From an uncultured bacterium (lineage in GTDB: Bacteria > Cyanobacteriota > Vampirovibrionia > Gastranaerophilales > Gastranaerophilaceae), in contig CASGAK010000105.1 of assembly GCA_949299435.1 (NCBI GenBank), positions 1-6,875 of the forward strand: DNA of 6,875 bases. Reading direction: 5' to 3'. A program made the translations under genes and the position numbers. Below the pieces are notes generated by a model. The model searched no databases, was not told the DNA's origin, and was given only the letters and a program-made list of their open reading frames with translations. Shown piece by piece: positions 1 through 5,768 of the stretch (the first letter of the stretch is position 1; each line of letters starts with the position of its first letter).

Positions 1-762
1 GCATTAAAACAAATTCAAGATATGGTCAATGAATGGCAGGAGCTGGATAATAAAGTCAAGAACGGTGATGAGCTTACTGATGATGAACAATCAAGATATG
101 GTCAATTGGGGCTTATGATGAATAATGTTGTACAAAATTCCTCTATGCAAATAGAAAATTTTACATCAGAATTTGATGAAATTTCAAAACATATGCAATC
201 AGCTTCTAAGGAGGCCAAAATTGCCCAGGATTATGCAGATGATACATCTTATGTGGGTGATTTAATTACAGAGTATGAATCTTCTCATAAATCAAGAGCT
301 GTCGTCGGAAATAACCATATTTTTGATGGTGCTACAGGCATGGTTGATCTTTTAAAATCTAATACTGTCGGAAAAAATCTTGCTGTAACTTCTATTAAAT
401 CAGGCGGTGACTTAAAAGATGTTACATTTGATTCTGATAAGTCTGTGAAGAAGGTTTCTTCTCAAATTAAGGATATGATTGAGAGCGTAGATATTGGAAA
501 CAGTATTATGGATAAAAGGGTAGCTCAAGGTGAAGATACTTCAGCTCAAGCTATTACGGTAGGAGATGAACAAACGATAGAGCCTGCTCCTACTGAAGAT
601 AATCCGGAAATTATTGCTCAAATTAATCAAAATAATGAAGCCGAAAAAGAAGACGATAATGTATTTACTCAGGAAGAAGATTTGAATAATATCAATGTAA
701 TTCTAAAAGGACAACAAAAACAAGCACCTAAAATTCCTCCGCAAGATATAATTACGAATTAA
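1..762 (+). CDS. Hypothetical acidic helical protein, 5'-truncated by the window edge
   Basis: I do not recognise this protein. The reading frame is open to the first base (Ala-Leu-Lys-Gln-Ile-Gln-Asp precedes the first in-window Met at 22). No Shine-Dalgarno lies before that Met, so the true start is probably upstream and 253 residues are visible. From the Met at 22, residues 1-90 look mostly alpha-helical and perhaps coiled coil, and include an acidic turn (NGDELTDDEQSRYGQL). Residues 90-165 mix short helices with Gly/Ser/Asp-rich segments. The last 75 residues are low-complexity, rich in Glu, Asp, Asn and Gln, end in a proline-containing tail (PKIPPQ), and look disordered. There is no cysteine and no hydrophobic stretch long enough for a membrane helix in the visible part. 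It converges with mutL, so it is not in that operon. It could be a lineage-specific structural or exported protein, but the sequence does not show which. Confidence 0.7.
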   Translation, partial: ALKQIQDMVNEWQELDNKVKNGDELTDDEQSRYGQLGLMMNNVVQNSSMQIENFTSEFDEISKHMQSASKEAKIAQDYADDTSYVGDLITEYESSHKSRAVVGNNHIFDGATGMVDLLKSNTVGKNLAVTSIKSGGDLKDVTFDSDKSVKKVSSQIKDMIESVDIGNSIMDKRVAQGEDTSAQAITVGDEQTIEPAPTEDNPEIIAQINQNNEAEKEDDNVFTQEEDLNNINVILKGQQKQAPKIPPQDIITN

Positions 763-873
763 CAATTCCTTAAATCAAGTTTTGCAATAAAGTACCGGAA
801 CTTTTGATTAGGACGGTGAAGCGGTGATTTGGCATGTAAGAGCATGATATGCAGGCAACGAAAAACTTCTTTT

Positions 874-2655
874 TTAAGTCTGTCTTTGAAAAAATGAAGC
901 GATTTGCTTGTGCGGAATAACTTTTGAAATTGGTCTTCCATGCGGACAAGTATAAGGCATTTTAGTAGTTCTCCATTTTTTTATGATTTCTTGCATTTGC
1001 CAAGTGGATAACTTTTGTCCTGCCTTAATAGCAGCTTTGCATGAGGTAGTGATAAGGATTTTTTCTTCTAACCCGTCAATATCGCCTTCAATATTTTCCA
1101 AAATATCAGAAAGAATTTCTTGTGGATTTACTTTTGCTATTAACTGAGGTACTTTCCTGAAAATAAGTTCGTTTTCTTTTATAAATTCTATTTCATAGCC
1201 GAATTTTTCAAATTTTGTGATATTTTCTTTAATTATTTCTGCTTCCTCGCTTGATACGGTTAGAACATCAGATATAAAAAGTAATTGAGAAATAATATTT
1301 TTTTCAGATTTAAGTTTTTCGTAAATATAGCGTTCTTCTGCTATGTGTTGATCGACAATCTCAAGTCCGTCATCTTTTTCTATTAAAATATACGTATTTT
1401 TATATTGACCTATGATATTTTCTTCAGGTTCTGCGGGCTTTTCTATGTGCTCAATCAGTCTTGTCTGAGTAATTTCATTTTGGGGCTTTGGCTGTGGAAT
1501 ACTTTGACTTAACTTTTCCATTGCCCTGTCTGATACATATATTGAATCTTCAGTCTTGTTTACTAAAAATTCGTTCTTTATAGGTTGGTTTATATTGATA
1601 ACTTTTTCATTGTCATTTGTATAGGGTGAATTATCAAGATTCTCCTTTTGCTCTAGAGGCTTTTCGACATAATTTGCTAGTCCTGCCTGAATTGACGTAT
1701 AAATAAAATTAAATACCATATTGGTATTTTTATAGCGGACTTCTTTTTTTGTCGGGTGAACATTGACATCTACATCTTCAGGCGGAATTTCAAGGTTGAG
1801 AACAACAAAGGGATATTTCCCGTTCGCGATAAGCGTTTTATAGGCTGTATCTATTGACTTTTGAAACACAGGACATTTTACGGTACGTTTATTTATGTAC
1901 ATATAATAATTTTTTTTGCTTGATCTTGTAAAGTCAGGAGTGCTTACAAAACCTGAAATTTTCATTCCTGCTAATTGATCAGTTTTTAATACCTCTTTTA
2001 AATTTTCAACGACTTCCCCATTAAAAACTTCTTTTATTGTTCTTTTTAAGTCCCCTAATCCGTTTGTTTTTAATATACTTTTTCCGTCCCTTTTAAGCTC
2101 AAATGCTATTTGAGGATTGATTATTGCAATATTTTGTACAAGCTCTTGTATATAAGAAAACTCTGTAGAAGCACTTTTTAAAAATTTAAGTCTTGCGGGT
2201 ACATTGTAAAAAAGATCCTTTATTTCCATAATAGTGCCTATTGCACAGCCTGTTTCGACCTGTCTGACTTCAGAATTTTCACATTGTACCTTGGTGCCTG
2301 TTTCAAAATCGGCAGTGCGTGTGGTGCAGGTGAGTTTAGATACTGAAATAATACTTGCTAAAGCCTCCCCTCTGAAGCCCATGGTCATAACAGTGAAAAG
2401 ATCCTCATCTTTTTGAATTTTACTGGTTGCATGCTTTGTGAATGCCAATAAAATGTCATCAGGGTGAATTCCGCACCCGTTATCTGCAATTCTTATATTT
2501 CTGCAATCGTTTGTAATTTCAATGCTTATTTTTTTTGCCCCGGCATCTACAGAGTTTTCTACAAGCTCTTTTACTACCGATGCAGGTCTTTCAATTACTT
2601 CACCTGCAGCAATTTGGTTAATTAAATTTTTTGATAACTGCTTTATTCTTGCCAA
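874..2655 (-). CDS. mutL: DNA mismatch repair protein MutL (endonuclease type)
   Basis: MutL couples MutS mismatch recognition to strand incision and excision. The 593-residue protein has the N-terminal GHKL ATPase with all key motifs: ERPASVVKELVENSVDAGA at 22-40 (Glu30, Asn34), DNGCG at 58-62, TKHATSKI at 73-80, GFRGEAL at 93-99, and DVNVHPTKKEVRY at 296-308. A variable polar linker (about 331-412) precedes the C-terminal dimerisation/nuclease domain. That domain carries DQHIAEERYIYE at 435-446 (the DQHA-x2-E-x4-E metal site, with Ala replaced by Ile), SCKAAIKAG at 538-546, CPHGRP at 570-575 and a terminal FQR at 589-591. It is therefore expected to nick DNA itself, as in bacteria without MutH. 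QLLFIS (457-462) sits where the beta-clamp-binding motif lies in Bacillus MutL; that is inference. I chose the TTG at 2655 over the TTG at 2679 because gaaagga lies 8 nt upstream and MARIKQLS matches the usual MutL N-terminus. It follows the PiT-like gene by 27 bp and is probably co-transcribed. Confidence 0.96.
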   Translation of the reverse strand: MARIKQLSKNLINQIAAGEVIERPASVVKELVENSVDAGAKKISIEITNDCRNIRIADNGCGIHPDDILLAFTKHATSKIQKDEDLFTVMTMGFRGEALASIISVSKLTCTTRTADFETGTKVQCENSEVRQVETGCAIGTIMEIKDLFYNVPARLKFLKSASTEFSYIQELVQNIAIINPQIAFELKRDGKSILKTNGLGDLKRTIKEVFNGEVVENLKEVLKTDQLAGMKISGFVSTPDFTRSSKKNYYMYINKRTVKCPVFQKSIDTAYKTLIANGKYPFVVLNLEIPPEDVDVNVHPTKKEVRYKNTNMVFNFIYTSIQAGLANYVEKPLEQKENLDNSPYTNDNEKVININQPIKNEFLVNKTEDSIYVSDRAMEKLSQSIPQPKPQNEITQTRLIEHIEKPAEPEENIIGQYKNTYILIEKDDGLEIVDQHIAEERYIYEKLKSEKNIISQLLFISDVLTVSSEEAEIIKENITKFEKFGYEIEFIKENELIFRKVPQLIAKVNPQEILSDILENIEGDIDGLEEKILITTSCKAAIKAGQKLSTWQMQEIIKKWRTTKMPYTCPHGRPISKVIPHKQIASFFQRQT

Positions 2656-2663
2656 CTGAATGT

Positions 2664-2670
2664 TCCTTTC
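2664..2670 (-). promoter_or_regulatory. Ribosome binding site deciding the mutL TTG start
   Basis: The minus strand reads gaaagga with 8 nt to the TTG at 2655. The longer in-frame TTG at 2679 lies upstream of this site and has none of its own, so the first eight codons of the longer frame are most likely untranslated. Confidence 0.75.
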
Positions 2671-2682
2671 AATTCCCAAGAT

Positions 2683-3687
2683 TTACATAAAATGTGACAT
2701 AAAAAACTGTTTTACCAAATCGAATTTTACAAGTACCACAACTACAGCTATTGAAACTACAAGCCCAAAAGTTGCCTTGCTGAGATCTTTTAAAATGTGT
2801 TTATACATTTTTTTGGGGCTTTCAAATCTTAATCTGTGGTACAGTGCAATTTCACGACCTGCCAACAGTCCTATAAATACCCAAGTTGTAGACATTGGAA
2901 CATTATTAAGCTGAATAAAATATAAAAGCAAAAATGCATAAATTAAATCAATAATTGTAGCAGAACGCGGATCCTGTACATTAGTTTTCATTTTAACGAT
3001 TTTTTGTACTTCCCCTCCTCGTTTATAAGCAACAATCCACATAAAAGCTGTAAATGCAGCTAATACAAGGAACAAATCAAGAGCACTTGCTTTTCTCGGA
3101 AGATAGACAAATAAATTCGCAGCGTCCTGCATAAGCCATTGTGACCATAGAAATGCTGTGGATAACCATTTAGCGGCAACCCACCATTTAGATATTTTTT
3201 TATCAGCTGTGTAATAAAAATACCTCTCAAGTGGTCTTGCGATAATGTTATAAATAATAATTGATACAACTAAAGCTAATACATATCCGATAAGGGATTT
3301 AGATAAAATCATTCCGATAACACTGATATCTTGAGCTGAAAAAATGCTTAATATTAAAAACGTTGTGGAAACTGGGATTCCATAACGTGTCAAGAATAAT
3401 AATATAATCGGAGGTAGTACATGTACTAGAGTAAAAGTTTCTGGAAAAGGTATTCTTGTTAACCTCCCGAAAGCCATATCTCCATTATTTACAATCCAAC
3501 CTGTCGTAATTGTGATTATTAATACTGAACTTGTAAAAGCCCAAATTAACCAAGTTGGCATTTTTTTACTTGATGTTAAATAAGTTCCTAACGTTTGGAT
3601 TATATCATTTGAAACGCATGAATACATTGATATTAAAAATCCTGTAATCATGTATATGTTGCTTAAAGTCAGGTGTTCCAGGAACAT
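2683..3687 (-). CDS. PiT-family-like inorganic phosphate/anion transporter, integral membrane protein
   Basis: This is a 334-residue polytopic membrane protein with roughly 8-10 hydrophobic segments (for example about 10-27, 46-66, 83-101, 125-150, 204-221, 246-261, 264-281, 304-321). It shows the two-fold repeat of the PiT (Pho-4) permeases. The first half has SNDIIQTLGTYL at 26-37, resembling the PiT 'ANDVANAFGT' signature, followed by GIPVSTTF at 103-110. The second half has QDAANLFVYLPR at 187-198 in the equivalent place, then NVPMSTTWVFIGLLAGRE at 262-279, resembling 'PVSTTHxxxG'. PiT proteins are cation-coupled phosphate (in some cases sulfate) symporters of the cytoplasmic membrane. 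The family match is fairly firm but the substrate is inferred. Two points differ from classical PiT proteins: it is short, and the second motif has QD instead of ND. I chose the ATG at 3687 because ggagga lies just upstream; the GTG at 3708 has no ribosome site. No phoU or Pho box was recognised nearby. Confidence 0.8.
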   Translation of the reverse strand: MFLEHLTLSNIYMITGFLISMYSCVSNDIIQTLGTYLTSSKKMPTWLIWAFTSSVLIITITTGWIVNNGDMAFGRLTRIPFPETFTLVHVLPPIILLFLTRYGIPVSTTFLILSIFSAQDISVIGMILSKSLIGYVLALVVSIIIYNIIARPLERYFYYTADKKISKWWVAAKWLSTAFLWSQWLMQDAANLFVYLPRKASALDLFLVLAAFTAFMWIVAYKRGGEVQKIVKMKTNVQDPRSATIIDLIYAFLLLYFIQLNNVPMSTTWVFIGLLAGREIALYHRLRFESPKKMYKHILKDLSKATFGLVVSIAVVVVLVKFDLVKQFFMSHFM

Positions 3688-3690
3688 AAT

Positions 3691-3696
3691 TCCTCC
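3691..3696 (-). promoter_or_regulatory. Ribosome binding site of the PiT-like gene
   Basis: The minus strand reads ggagga followed by att and the ATG at 3687. The spacing is short (4 nt after GGAGG), but this is the only strong site near the 5' end. It lies inside the frame that would start at GTG 3708, which argues against that longer start. Confidence 0.65.
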
Positions 3697-3738
3697 ATTC
3701 ACACTCACAATACAACAAAAACAAATTCATCTAAACAA

Positions 3739-3768
3739 TTGATTACAAATTTGAAACATTTCTATAAG
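3739..3768 (+). promoter_or_regulatory. Candidate sigma70-type promoter for the methyltransferase gene
   Basis: TTGATT (3739-3744) and TATAAG (3763-3768) are separated by 18 bp, matching the -35 and -10 consensus at 4/6 and 5/6 positions. Transcription would begin near 3775 and give a leader of about 75 nt. A TTGACA at 3802-3807 is a perfect -35 hexamer but has no matching -10 box at 16-18 bp, so it was not preferred. I found no convincing promoter for the divergent PiT-like gene in the same 162-bp region. Confidence 0.4.
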
Positions 3769-3834
3769 ATGACAAATACAAGGGGATTTTTCAAAATAAG
3801 TTTGACATAAATATTCAAATCCTCGGACAAATTT

Positions 3835-3841
3835 AAGGGGG
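3835..3841 (+). promoter_or_regulatory. Ribosome binding site deciding the TTG start of the methyltransferase
   Basis: aaggggg is followed by an 8-nt spacer and TTG at 3850. A GTG three codons further on (3859) has poorer spacing, so the TTG start is preferred. Confidence 0.65.
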
Positions 3842-3849
3842 AAAAAGAC

Positions 3850-4722
3850 TTGGCAAGGGTGAAGACAAATACAAAATTAAAACCGGTTAAAAAAGCTGAT
3901 TTACAAGTTGTTAAACCTGTAAAAACGACTAAATACAGCGATATAGATTTAAACAACTGGAAAGCCTACGAGCATATAAAAACTGATACCTTGTGGGAAT
4001 TTCCTTCAAGATTAAAAGAAAACGGACATTCCAACGAGTATCATGGAAATTATATCCCTCAAATAGCTCAGCAATTGTACGAAAGATTTACGAAAAAAAA
4101 TGATGTAGTCTTGGATTTATTTTTCGGCTCAGGTACCTCAGGAATAGAAGCAATAAATATGGGACGTCGCTGTATCGGTGTTGAATTGAAAGATGAATTA
4201 GCAGAAAAAGTTTCTGAAAAATTCACTCCTAAACAATTGGTCACTGATGTAAGGATTATTTGTGCAGATTCAGCCTCAGATGAGGTAAGAGATAAAATCC
4301 AAGCAGGATTGGAAATTATGGGCGAAGAAAAGGCTCAATTTTTAATACTTCACCCACCCTATGACGATATAATAAAGTTTTCAGATAAAAAAGAAGACCT
4401 ATCTAATTGTGCCACAACCGAGGAATTTTATGATTTGTTCGCAAAAGTAGCTAAAAACGGTTATGACAAACTTGAAAAAGGTAGATTTGCCGCTTTGATA
4501 ATTGGGGACAGTTATAAAAATTCGGAAGTTCAGCCTCTAGGCTTTGAATGTATGGCAAAGATGATGAACTTAGGTTTTAAATTGAAAGGCATAATTGTAA
4601 AAGATATTCAAGGCAACGAAAGAGCAAAAGGAAAAACAGCAAATCTATGGCGTTATCGAGCTTTAGCTGGCGGATTTTTTATCTTTAAACATGAATATGT
4701 AATGATATTTCAAAAAGCGTAA
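3850..4722 (+). CDS. Solitary DNA amino-methyltransferase (N4-cytosine/N6-adenine type) with HPPY motif
   Basis: This 290-residue protein has a Rossmann-type SAM-dependent methyltransferase core. Motif X-like sequence at 64-81 (YHGNYIPQIAQQLYERFT) leads into motif I, DLFFGSGTSGIEA (89-101), which binds SAM. An acidic motif II residue follows (GVELK, Glu112), then Asp140 (motif III-like) and catalytic motif IV as HPPYDDIIKFS (168-178). GRFAALIIGD (211-220) fits motif VI. The order X-I-IV with a short C-terminal part resembles the gamma arrangement of amino-methyltransferases. Motif IV is normally (D/N/S)PP(Y/F/W), so His in the first position is unusual. Residues 1-28 are a Lys-rich tail that may contact nucleic acid. 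No restriction endonuclease or specificity subunit is adjacent, so it appears solitary, perhaps regulatory. A role on RNA is not excluded. Target base and site cannot be read from the sequence. The start is TTG with a good ribosome site. Confidence 0.82.
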   Translation: MARVKTNTKLKPVKKADLQVVKPVKTTKYSDIDLNNWKAYEHIKTDTLWEFPSRLKENGHSNEYHGNYIPQIAQQLYERFTKKNDVVLDLFFGSGTSGIEAINMGRRCIGVELKDELAEKVSEKFTPKQLVTDVRIICADSASDEVRDKIQAGLEIMGEEKAQFLILHPPYDDIIKFSDKKEDLSNCATTEEFYDLFAKVAKNGYDKLEKGRFAALIIGDSYKNSEVQPLGFECMAKMMNLGFKLKGIIVKDIQGNERAKGKTANLWRYRALAGGFFIFKHEYVMIFQKA

Positions 4723-4739
4723 TTAAAATCTACATTATT

Positions 4740-4974
4740 TAGCGGATAAAAAATGTGAAAAAATGGTTTATTCTATATTTGGAATATCGTACAGTGACAG
4801 CTTTTCAAGAAAATTAGTTAGCAGGCATGCCGAAGTCATGGGAATTTTTCTTAATATTACAAAATGTAACTAACATTTAAGAAATATTAAAATGGCTGAA
4901 ATCATGTCCACATCATGGTTTTGGAGAAGTTGAGTCGGGGGAGGTATTTCAAAAAATAAAATAGTTGTCCGCTA
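4740..4974. repeat. Inverted repeat pair TAGCGGAYAA enclosing about 215 bp
   Basis: The left copy at 4740-4749 reads TAGCGGATAA. The right copy at 4965-4974, read on the minus strand, gives TAGCGGACAA. The copies agree at 9 of 10 positions, including the GC-rich core, and face each other across a gene-free stretch. This could be the ends of a small non-autonomous element, a long-range stem, a pair of protein sites, or chance. I see no clear target-site duplication. Confidence 0.35.
4851..4890. other. AT-rich two-stem palindrome (possible hairpin)
   Basis: TTAATATT (4851-4858) pairs exactly with AATATTAA (4883-4890). Inside it, AAATGT (4862-4867) pairs with ACATTT (4873-4878) around the 5-nt loop AACTA. 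A 3x4 internal loop separates the two stems, for 14 bp in total. Almost all pairs are A-T, so stability as RNA would be modest. It may be a protein-binding palindrome or a chance structure in AT-rich DNA. Confidence 0.35.
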
Positions 4975-4993
4975 TAAAGGTATAGAGTACAAT
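4965..4993 (+). promoter_or_regulatory. Candidate promoter of the yggS-sepF operon
   Basis: TTGTCC (4965-4970) and TACAAT (4988-4993) are spaced exactly 17 bp apart, matching the -35 and -10 consensus at 4/6 and 5/6. Transcription would start near 5000, leaving a leader of about 65 nt. The -35 box lies inside the right TAGCGGAYAA repeat and the -10 box inside the inverted repeat at 4987-5017. Confidence 0.5.
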
Positions 4994-5017
4994 TAATATA
5001 TATTCAATTGATTGTAC
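4987..5017. repeat. 11-bp inverted repeat overlapping the yggS -10 box (operator candidate)
   Basis: GTACAATTAAT (4987-4997) pairs with ATTGATTGTAC (5007-5017) across a 9-nt spacer, with a single G-T mismatch in 11 positions. It covers the -10 hexamer and the expected transcription start. That placement suits a dimeric repressor operator better than a terminator, since no T-run follows. Confidence 0.5.
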
Positions 5018-5026
5018 ATTCTTTAT

Positions 5027-5034
5027 GGGGGGGG
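5027..5034 (+). repeat. G8 homopolymer in the yggS leader
   Basis: Eight consecutive G lie about 33 nt before the yggS start codon in otherwise AT-rich DNA. An ATG (5025-5027) overlaps the first G and opens a 10-codon frame ending at TAA 5055-5057, just before the yggS ribosome site. Such tracts can change length by slippage. Nothing in this single sequence shows that it does. Confidence 0.6.
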
Positions 5035-5066
5035 TATACAGTCAAAAATTCTTGTAAAAGGGTAAG

Positions 5067-5735
5067 ATGATTATGCAATTTAAGGTAAAAGAGAATCTTT
5101 CGCGAATACAAGAAGAAATTGCACCTTGTAAACCAAGAATAATAGCAGTTACAAAGTATTTTGACGAAGATGGGATACTGTCTGCTTATCAGGCAGGTCT
5201 AAGTGACTTCGCAGAATCAAGGACTCAAGAGGCAATCGAAAAAATAAACAGGCTTCCTGCTGAAGTGAGAGAAACTTCAATATTTCATTTTATAGGACAT
5301 TTGCAGTCAAATAAAGTGAAAAAGACAGTAGAGAATTTTGATTATATACATTCGGTTGATTCGTTGAAACTTGCGAGATTAATTTCTCAAGTGGCAGGAG
5401 ATCTTGGAAAGACTCAGAAAATTTTGCTTCAGTTGAATAATGCAAATGAAAGTCAAAAGTTCGGTTTTTCAAAAGAGGAATTGTATCAGGATTTTGGAGA
5501 AATCCAAAATTTAGAGAATTTAGAAATTGCAGGTCTTATGAATATGACACCTCTTGGAGCAGATGATGAAACTTTGTATGAATTGTTTAATGATGTTGTT
5601 TATACAAGAGATAATTTGGAAAAACAATTCAACTGTAGTCTGAAAGAGCTTTCAATGGGCATGAGTCAGGATTACAAAATAGCTGCACAATGTGGTGCAA
5701 CAATGTTGAGAATAGGTAGAAAATTATTCAGTTAA
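5067..5735 (+). CDS. yggS: YggS/PROSC-family pyridoxal phosphate homeostasis protein (PipY-like)
   Basis: This cytosolic PLP-binding protein of the alanine-racemase-like TIM-barrel fold (fold type III) has no known enzymatic reaction. It buffers free PLP and affects vitamin B6 and amino-acid balance. At 222 residues it has the normal family length. The PLP lysine is Lys30 in IIAVTKYF. Other family motifs are FAESRTQEA (48-56, where many members have GENRVQEA), HFIGHLQSNKVK (74-85), NNANESQKFGFS (124-135), GLMNMTP (156-162), LSMGMSQDY (195-203) and the phosphate-binding GATMLRIGR (210-218). Two starts are possible. ATG 5067 has AAGGG with 4 nt spacing, and ATG 5073 has it with 10 nt; the choice affects only two residues. 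sepF follows after 33 bp, matching the yggS/pipY-sepF linkage known in cyanobacteria and Firmicutes. No pipX is present upstream. Confidence 0.95.
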   Translation: MIMQFKVKENLSRIQEEIAPCKPRIIAVTKYFDEDGILSAYQAGLSDFAESRTQEAIEKINRLPAEVRETSIFHFIGHLQSNKVKKTVENFDYIHSVDSLKLARLISQVAGDLGKTQKILLQLNNANESQKFGFSKEELYQDFGEIQNLENLEIAGLMNMTPLGADDETLYELFNDVVYTRDNLEKQFNCSLKELSMGMSQDYKIAAQCGATMLRIGRKLFS

Positions 5736-5756
5736 AGTAAGATAAATAAAATAAAC

Positions 5757-5761
5757 GGAGG
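5757..5761 (+). promoter_or_regulatory. Ribosome binding site of sepF
   Basis: GGAGG with 7 nt to the GTG at 5769 fixes that non-ATG codon as the start. The next in-frame Met is well inside the protein. Confidence 0.8.
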
Positions 5762-5768
5762 AAAAACG

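Larger units (their letters stand above)
4723..5066 (+). other. 344-bp structured intergenic region between the methyltransferase gene and yggS
   Basis: No convincing gene is present. The longest small frame starting at ATG (4763-4873, 36 codons) lacks a ribosome site and any recognisable motif. The region holds an inverted pair TAGCGGAYAA (4740-4749 / 4965-4974), an 8-bp palindrome GGCATGCC (4824-4831), an AT-rich two-stem palindrome (4851-4890), a promoter with -10 inside an inverted repeat (4965-5017), a G8 run (5027-5034) and the yggS leader. I did not recognise a known riboswitch, tRNA or 6S/SRP-type RNA. No clear terminator for the methyltransferase gene was seen. Confidence 0.6.

Noticed and set aside
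773..809. Imperfect stem AATCAAGTT / AACTTTTGATT between the first gene and mutL
   Set aside because: The stem is short and bulged, the loop is long and there is no T-run, so I did not call a terminator. Nothing else is evident in 763-873.
759..941. 60-codon minus-strand frame overlapping the end of mutL
   Set aside because: mutL already ends with its normal FxR motif, so this is neither a frameshifted extension nor a separate gene with a start signal.
2660..2914. 84-codon plus-strand frame antisense to the PiT-like gene
   Set aside because: It is the complement of a well-supported membrane protein gene, with low-complexity composition and no ribosome site.
3802..3807. Perfect -35 hexamer TTGACA
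   Set aside because: No -10-like hexamer lies 16-18 bp downstream, and a start there would fall on the ribosome site of the methyltransferase.
4763..4873. 36-codon frame in the intergenic region
   Set aside because: It has no Shine-Dalgarno, no recognisable motif, and it overlaps the palindromic region; it is expected by chance.
4892..4933. 13-codon frame MAEIMSTSWFWRS, reminiscent of a Trp-containing leader peptide
   Set aside because: It has no ribosome site, no attenuator hairpins with a T-run follow it, and the downstream gene is yggS rather than a tryptophan gene.
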